The notes below the pieces were generated by a model, which saw only the letters and a list, made by a program, of their open reading frames with translations, did not search any database and had not been told where the DNA came from. A stretch of 64,000 nt of DNA, from assembly GCA_016169945.1 (NCBI GenBank), contig JADLSH010000359.1, positions 124,001 through 188,000 on the forward strand. Reading direction: 5' to 3'. The position numbers and the translations under genes are program-made. This DNA comes from Trachythela sp. YZ-2020 (taxonomy: Eukaryota; Cnidaria; Anthozoa; Malacalcyonacea; Clavulariidae). Positions 58,018 through 64,000 of the stretch are shown here, in pieces; positions within the stretch are counted from its first letter, which is position 1; every line of letters starts with the position of its first letter.

Positions 58018-61000
58018 ACTGTTAATTTCAAGGAGTTATTTTAACTCCGCCATAGGAGTTAAAATTACTCCATGTGGGAGAGTAAAAATTTGGAGTAAAA
58101 TCTACTCCAAAAATGGAGTTAAAACTACTCCATTTCGGTACGCATTCCAGAATTTACTCCACTGGGAGTCATTTTAACTCCACTGAAGGAGTAAAACTTA
58201 CTCCAGCAAAGGAGTAGAAATAATGGGGTAATTTTTACTCCTTAATATTACTCTAGGAGTCGTTTTAACTCCTGAATTTTACCGCGGCCAAAGTTATTTA
58301 ACTCCAACATTATGAGATTCTTTCACTGGGCGTAGGGACTAGTTAAGATATTTGCTAGTGATACAAAATTAAGAAGCAAGAAGTTCCTGCTATTTAATTA
58401 GCTGACGAAGTATTATTATTATTATTATTATTAATTAAATCAATTAAATAAAATAAAATTTAGCTCCGGTAACGTCGCCAAGTCAAAAGTGGGAATGGCG
58501 GAATGCTGTATTATGCATTGGCTTTATACATTCTTTACTGTTAAACCGCGAGCGGTAATCGAAGCCGGGTCTGTCGTGAATCGCCAACGTACTTTTCTCA
58601 CTCAAAGTCAAAGGATTTATTTACATTTTTGGATTGGATTGATATTTTTTCTGCTGAGAAGAATGCTTCCCTCTGTTAACTAAACAAGTGGAAACACTCG
58701 TGTCTGCACCAATCAACGCGTTAGGGATGTATCACGTGTTATAGTAATTTGATTCTATATTCACATCATGCGCCAAATTCGATATTTTTAATATTTTGCT
58801 ACAAAAGTTCAAGGAGAGGAGAGTTTTACCCAAATTTTCTTTTATATATATTCACGAAAACCGGACAAATTACACGGACTTTGTTGCGAAGGTATGTTTA
58901 TTGTTATTTGCTATTTTGTGTACGATTATTTACTCGATAGGTGGTTATATTTTCTATTGAAGACTGTATACAAATCACTTCGACGCACTGAGGTCAAAAT
59001 GAAATCGTCTTGAGCTGTATACAGTAAATTTTCGAGTAATTTCTTCTAGCAGAAGTATATAACTTAGTTTATTGTTTCCCAAATTTTGATTTAGGCAATT
59101 GACGGTCTGATTGAGGAGTGCTGCCGCTGCTGTGTAAAGACAAACGCGGTTAAAGTGCCTGAAGGTAAGACGAATATTCCCATGTTTTGTTGCCATTTTA
59201 ATTTGTATATAAGATTTAGTATTCGTATGGCGAATAGTTAGGTATTCAAATTGTTTTATAACCAGTGATCTACTGGGACTAATCTGTATATGTAATAATT
59301 TTTAATAGTAGATGATTTTTGCATAAAATTGAAGTTAATTCATTATATATTTGAGAATATTTTTGTAATAACATGACCTTGCTTTATACATGGAGATAGG
59401 ATTTCCTTTAGCAGGGTTAGTGACCAAGAGAGTCATAGAAAGCAAGGGTTTACATGATTTAGGGTGATGCTATTGACACAGTTATGTTACCTCGGTTAAG
59501 AAAAACACTGCATGGTCACGAAGCATGCTGTATTTGAAAATGACACGGCTTAGGTGATATTGCTTAAAATATTCACCAGGTTGATATGCATACCATATTG
59601 ACATTCATACCAAATATAATATATGAATTGAAGGGTTTTGTAGATGGAAAATTATTGAGTGTAAAGTATATACATTTATTAGACCTAACCAGGAACAGCT
59701 GCGAAAAATGCAACTATAGATCCCTGGCAGGAATTGAATCTGCGGCCCTGCGATTCCGGTGCAGCGCTCTAACCAACTGAGCTACAGAGGCCAGTTGTCG
59801 AGCTCTAACCACAAGTTCATGTATATATACTAGGGTACTGCCATGTTAAGTTGTGGGTAAATATCTAGATTTGTTGGCATCTCACTCGATAGAATAATAA
59901 TTGAAGGGTTTTGTAGATGGAAAATTATTGAGTGTAAATTATATACATTTATTAGACCTAACCAGGAACAGCTGCAAAAAAATGCAACTATAGGTCCCTG
60001 GCAGGAATTGAACATGCGGACCTGCGATTCTGGTGCAGCTCTCTAACCAACTGAGCTACAGAGTCCAGTTGTCCATTGTATATAATTTACACTCAATAAT
60101 TTTCCATCTACAAAACCCTTCAATTATTATTCTATCGGGTGAGATGCCAACAAAATCTAGATATTTACCCACAACTTAACATGGCAGTACCCTAGTATAT
60201 ATACATGAACTTGTGGTTAGAGCTCGACAACTGGACTCTGTAGCTCAGTTGGTTAGAGCGCTGCATCGGAATCGCAGGGCCGCAGGTTCAATTCCTGCCA
60301 TGGACCTATAGTTGCATTTTTCGCAGCTGTTCCTGGTTAGGTGTAATAAATTTATATAATTTACACTCAATAATTTTCCATCTACAAAACCCTTCAATTA
60401 TTATTCTATCGAGTGAGATGCCAACAAAATCTAGATATTTACCCACAACTTAACATGGCAGTACCCTAGTATATATACATGAACTTGTGGTTAGAGCTTG
60501 ACAACTGGACTCTGTAGCTCAGTTGGTTAGAGCGCTGCACCGGAATCGCAGGGCCGCAGATTCAATTCCTGCCAGGGACCTATAGTTGCATCATTGAAAT
60601 CATTGATGTCGGAAACTTATGTGAGGCTTAATCTTCGCAGCTGCCTTAGCCTGTAAAGCAAGCCCTCATTGAAGCTGAAAGAGTAAACATGAAAGCCGGG
60701 TATTACAGAGACCCTCGTTCCTCTTTCTGCTCCAAGATGGTCTGCTATGCACGCTACAGCTGGCTCGGCCACTAGATGTCATATGAACTATATGCAGTAT
60801 CCAGCCGGATAATCAGGTCAGATCTGTTTCAACTATTCGGTGCATCCCTATTGTCAAAGCCCATGTGCCAGTATAGTTTGTTTAATAAATGTTTGCTGAT
60901 TCATTAGCTCACAAATCAATATAAGTGCTTGAGATTTTTCAAATTATTTGTGGCTAACCAATAATCTTCTGCTGCTGTTTTATTAACCTTATATTTTTTC

Positions 61001-61742
61001 TTAGGGATTGTTTTAATGAATTCATACAGTAATATCCTGATGCTGAAGTTGATTGAAGTTTAATACTACCACTATAATCAAGTCAATATCATGGCATCCT
61101 ACTTCATTGTCAATATTGGAAATGTTATTCATTTGTTGGAGAACATAATATATGGAATACCAAGCAAAGCAAGGAGATGAGTGGCCAACTAGTGGTATAC
61201 AACTTGTTTAGTACTAAAATTCTACCAATTGACCCACATAACATTATGATAATGCTGTGAACACTACAAGCATGTTATAACCATGATATCATTGAAGAAT
61301 GATGTCGAGCCTAACAATGTAAATAACTAGAGCAAATTGCATGCCTGTTGTGTATATCATATTTTGCTGAGAAAATATATTATTTTGACCTTAAAATGTT
61401 TTTATTGATTTCTAACCTTAATTAAGAGCCCTTCCTTACTCTAATCTATAGGAGTTATTTTGACTCCCAAATTGGAGTAAAGGGAAAAGGTACAGAATGA
61501 CTCCTTTTGTGGAGTAAACTTTACTCCAGTTTTTTAACTCCATTTCTGGAGTAATTTTTACTCCATTCTTAGAGTAGTTTTTACTCCTACTGGAGTAAAT
61601 TTCACTCCACTTATGGAGTACAATTTACTCCAAAATTGGAGTTAAAAAACTGGAGTAAAATTTACTCCAGAAAAGGAGTCATTCTGTACCTTTTTTTTTT
61701 ACTCCACTTTTGGAGTTAAAATAACTCCTTGAAATTAACAGT
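58018..61742. mobile_element. CACTG-ended DNA transposon with GGAGT/ACTCC subterminal palindromes
   Basis: Ends ACTGTTAATTTCAAGGAGTT and the exact complement, flanked by GTGC (58014-58017, 61743-61746); read one base out the ends are CACTG with a TG duplication, so the repeat length is ambiguous. Copies A and B of R show the empty site (GCAGTTCTGCACAG in B). Just inside each end lies a 240-280 bp array of GGAGT..ACTCC units in alternating orientation (58031-58272, 61447-61727). Terminal CACTG with dense subterminal repeats resembles CACTA/EnSpm elements. Frames inside are short and unlike any transposase, so it is non-autonomous. It carries a nested tRNA-related array. Confidence 0.85.
59620..60590. 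repeat. Inverted array of four tRNA-related SINE-like units
   Basis: Four units of up to ~275 bp share the tail TTTGTAGATGGAAAATTATT...ACCTAACCAGGAACAGCTGC and a tRNA-like head (TAGCTCAGTTGGTTAGAGCG ... TTCAATTCCTGCCA). Heads are at about 59719-59792 and 59991-60066 on the minus strand, and 60233-60306 and 60509-60581 on the plus strand. A-box and B-box sequences are near-consensus. The acceptor stem pairs imperfectly and the residue before the anticodon is C rather than U, so I do not call functional tRNA genes. Confidence 0.8.
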
Positions 61743-64000
61743 GTGCTGCACAGTACATTTCCTTATTTAGCCAATAATGCCATTTTGTCACAACATATGT
61801 CCGTCAATGATTGATTCCAATTATATCGTAGCACAAAATCTTGACCGTACGTGCTGTTTCGCCCTAAATGAGACTCATTTCCTCCTAACTACATTCAGAT
61901 CTCCACAGTAAAGGGTCAGTTTCGCACTTTTGTTTATGCTCAACTAAAATAGTCGACACATCACCAGTATTTGAATAATATATACTCCACATTACACTAA
62001 GTGTTCTACAGGTATGCAGCACACTCCACGTTAATACAATGTCAATAAGGTAAAATACGTTTCCTTTAGTGAAATTTGTCAAAACTTTCAACACGTATAA
62101 CAATAGCTTTATTGATCCACGCGACCAATGTTTGTGTTTACTTTATCCGTACGAAGAAATCCTTTAATTGGAGTTATCACAACATCATGCTAGTCCGCGA
62201 TTATTGTCATTTGCACACATTTCTATAGCCAAATACAGCAACTATATGTGAAGTCTTTCTAACAAGGAAATGAACGTGAATGTACTGTTATTCTTTAGCA
62301 GATCGCCCTTTCGTATTCCAGTTACATGCACTTGAAAGGTTCAAGTTCGCGAATTTCAGATGTATAATGTAGACCATTACGAGTGATTCCTTCTTTCATT
62401 TAATACGTCTTTAAAGGAATTTCAACGAACATGGGTATATTGTCAAGCATATTGCAACATAGAAAGTACGGTGCAATGTCACTTAAAACGTTGCAACGTT
62501 TTTGTATAGCCTTTGGTTAACTCGCTATTCCTTTTACTTCATAACTCTGACAAAGATTGTTGGCGAAACAGCAACAGGAGCAAATTTTATCCAATTTTCA
62601 TTTTCTTAACGAATGTACATACGTTTTCATTCGATCTTTTTCAGTTGGTCGATTTTCTGATGTGCAGTGCTGAGCATGTTCTAGGTCGTAGCTGCTTCTA
62701 AGTCCATTTCCCATTAGCAATAACATCTCGTTGGTATACTTATAATGCAACTTTAAAGCTTAATGTCTTTCTCAGAAGGTAAAAGTAATTGTAAGTTTTA
62801 TAGGAAAATCTTTCTTTATTCATCTTAATAGTGCGGCTGTTAAATGAAAAATTGTTCATTTTTGTGATACAAGCATCATATTTGCAGAAAATCTACATTT
62901 TGGCATGAAATTGTTTTGAGTTATTTACGCTTCAAAATGGCGTAAAATTGCCGACAATCCAATATTTTTATCAGGTTTAACCGTATATAACTCAAAACAA
63001 GTTCGAAAATCGAGGTAACCGTTTAAAAGTCCTTAACATAGTCTTTTTTAAACGTGTTTCAATAGTAGCTATATGTTATATTTTTGATGTGCAAACTATA
63101 AATTTTGATTTTTTACCATATATAGTAGTTTAAAATAAGCAAATTGTGGAAAAACTAAATTTTGAACGGTATAAAGGTTAATTTTTCAGATACCTCCATC
63201 TACAATCCTGCCAGGTTCAATGCTTGCATCATAAAACGCACGATTTTGTTATTTCGTGGCTCTTAACAACCGCACTATAACACAATATTAAAAAATGGTA
63301 AAACAACTGATTTAGGAATTTAATTTGTGCATGTATGCGATACTTTTTGCTAAAAGAGAATATGAAATGAAACATGAAACTATTACGTGCATGAACGATC
63401 ACTATAACTAAAACTATAAATTACTCTTCTGAAGCAATTTTATCCCTTTATCTACCAAGGACATTGACGAAAAAAATCGTTTGGAAGAGTCCTGTCGGTA
63501 CATTAAGGGTTAAATTGAAATATATCAACACCTGCAGATACACTTGGCGTAAAGCGAAATCTAGTTAAAAACATTATTGCTCAATAAATAACTTCTAAAA
63601 AGGCATGACTGTTGAGATATGAAAGTAAAGTTCGTCGCATATTAATGTTTCATAGTTTTTTTTTAAATCGTTAAACGTTTTTCGGGAGTGGAAACGTCGA
63701 ACGAAAAACTATGTACGTATATAAAAGCTAAACTATGACAGTTCCGAAAAATGCGACCACAGCGCGGGTCTTATAAATATTATTAAATAGTTTTTCGCTC
63801 GAAATTGCAATATACGAAACACGTTTAACATTCTGCTTTTAAAATTGCCTCTAATAGTGTTTTATCTCATATTTTTTGTAAAGAAAACCTATTTTGAGTG
63901 GAAAGGAATCACGTCTTCAATTAAGAGCACCTTCTTCATTTTGGAAAGCGCCGATTCTTAAGGACCGTTCAAACCAGTCCAACATGTTGGTACAACATCA

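Larger units (their letters stand above)
56625..64000. repeat. R block, copy C, interrupted by a 3.7-kb transposon
   Basis: R sequence is present at 56625-58017 and, after the insertion, 61743-64000. It holds the hairpin (57085-57220). Of the relic gene, the segment at 62103-61885 reads LHTCRTLSVMWSIYYSNTGD but has a nonsense codon after RSEC, and the upstream segment is deleted. It runs through the CCAACATGTTGG mark to the window edge at the position equivalent to about 23450 in copy A. Confidence 0.85.

Noticed and set aside
60233..60306. Functional tRNA gene
   Set aside because: A- and B-box sequences are good, but the acceptor stem mispairs, the base before the anticodon is not U, and the unit is repeated four times with a common tail. 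A SINE-like unit fits better.

Overview
This is eukaryotic, AT-rich genomic DNA, most likely from a cnidarian or a similarly placed basal metazoan. The evidence is intron-containing genes with canonical GT..AG borders, a HEPN-NACHT-WD40 NLR family of the type expanded in corals and anemones, EEP-endonuclease LINEs, a short-LTR Gypsy element, and many hAT, Harbinger, Tc1-like and CACTG-ended non-autonomous DNA transposons. There are no bacterial operons, CRISPR arrays or rRNA genes. The lineage is inferred from gene and repeat content, not from a search.

Layout. 1-3.2 kb: AT-rich DNA with candidate small exons of an unidentified plus-strand gene (1776-3236). 3.5-8.4 kb: a minus-strand LINE with two ORFs, missing its 3' end and split by a TA-flanked fold-back element (6535-7513). 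8.6-10.2 kb: the last three exons of a protein kinase (plus strand), followed by a large inverted repeat that encloses another TA-flanked element with telomere-like filler. 11.3-15.3 kb: a Gypsy retrotransposon with identical 159-bp LTRs and a 5-bp target duplication. 16-18 kb: two LINE 3' ends. 18.2-18.6 kb: a Harbinger-like MITE.

19.5-64 kb is a tandem, segmentally duplicated NLR locus. Each unit, in plus-strand order, carries a long non-coding block (here called R, with a conserved hairpin and relics of an unrecognised minus-strand gene) followed by a minus-strand HEPN-NACHT-WD40 gene. Unit A has R (19.5-23.5 kb) and an intact 1363-codon gene (24863-28954). Unit B has R (39.6-42.37 kb) joined by a deletion to a broken gene (42376-47989), which a hAT element also splits. 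Unit C has R (56.6-64 kb, interrupted by a 3.7-kb transposon) and runs off the window, so a third NLR gene is predicted just beyond the right end. B and C also share flanks (38.5-39.5 and 53.7-55.3 kb).

Most other sequence is transposon-derived. Insertions whose target-site duplications can be read directly are at 6535-7513, 10509-11030, 11314-15324, 18169-18599, 29517-30921, 35178-36733, 37801-38119, 45651-47487, 48082-48369 (one mismatch), 50098-50507, 51073-51715 and 58018-61742. Several are confirmed by an uninterrupted paralogous copy in the same window.

Functionally, the intact NLR is predicted to be a cytosolic innate-immune sensor. WD40 repeats would recognise a ligand, NACHT would oligomerise on ATP, and a DZIP3-like HEPN domain with an R-N-x4-H motif would act as signalling or RNA-cleaving effector. 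The rest of the window looks like a transposon-rich landscape in which this family is duplicated, broken and length-altered by micro- and minisatellites.
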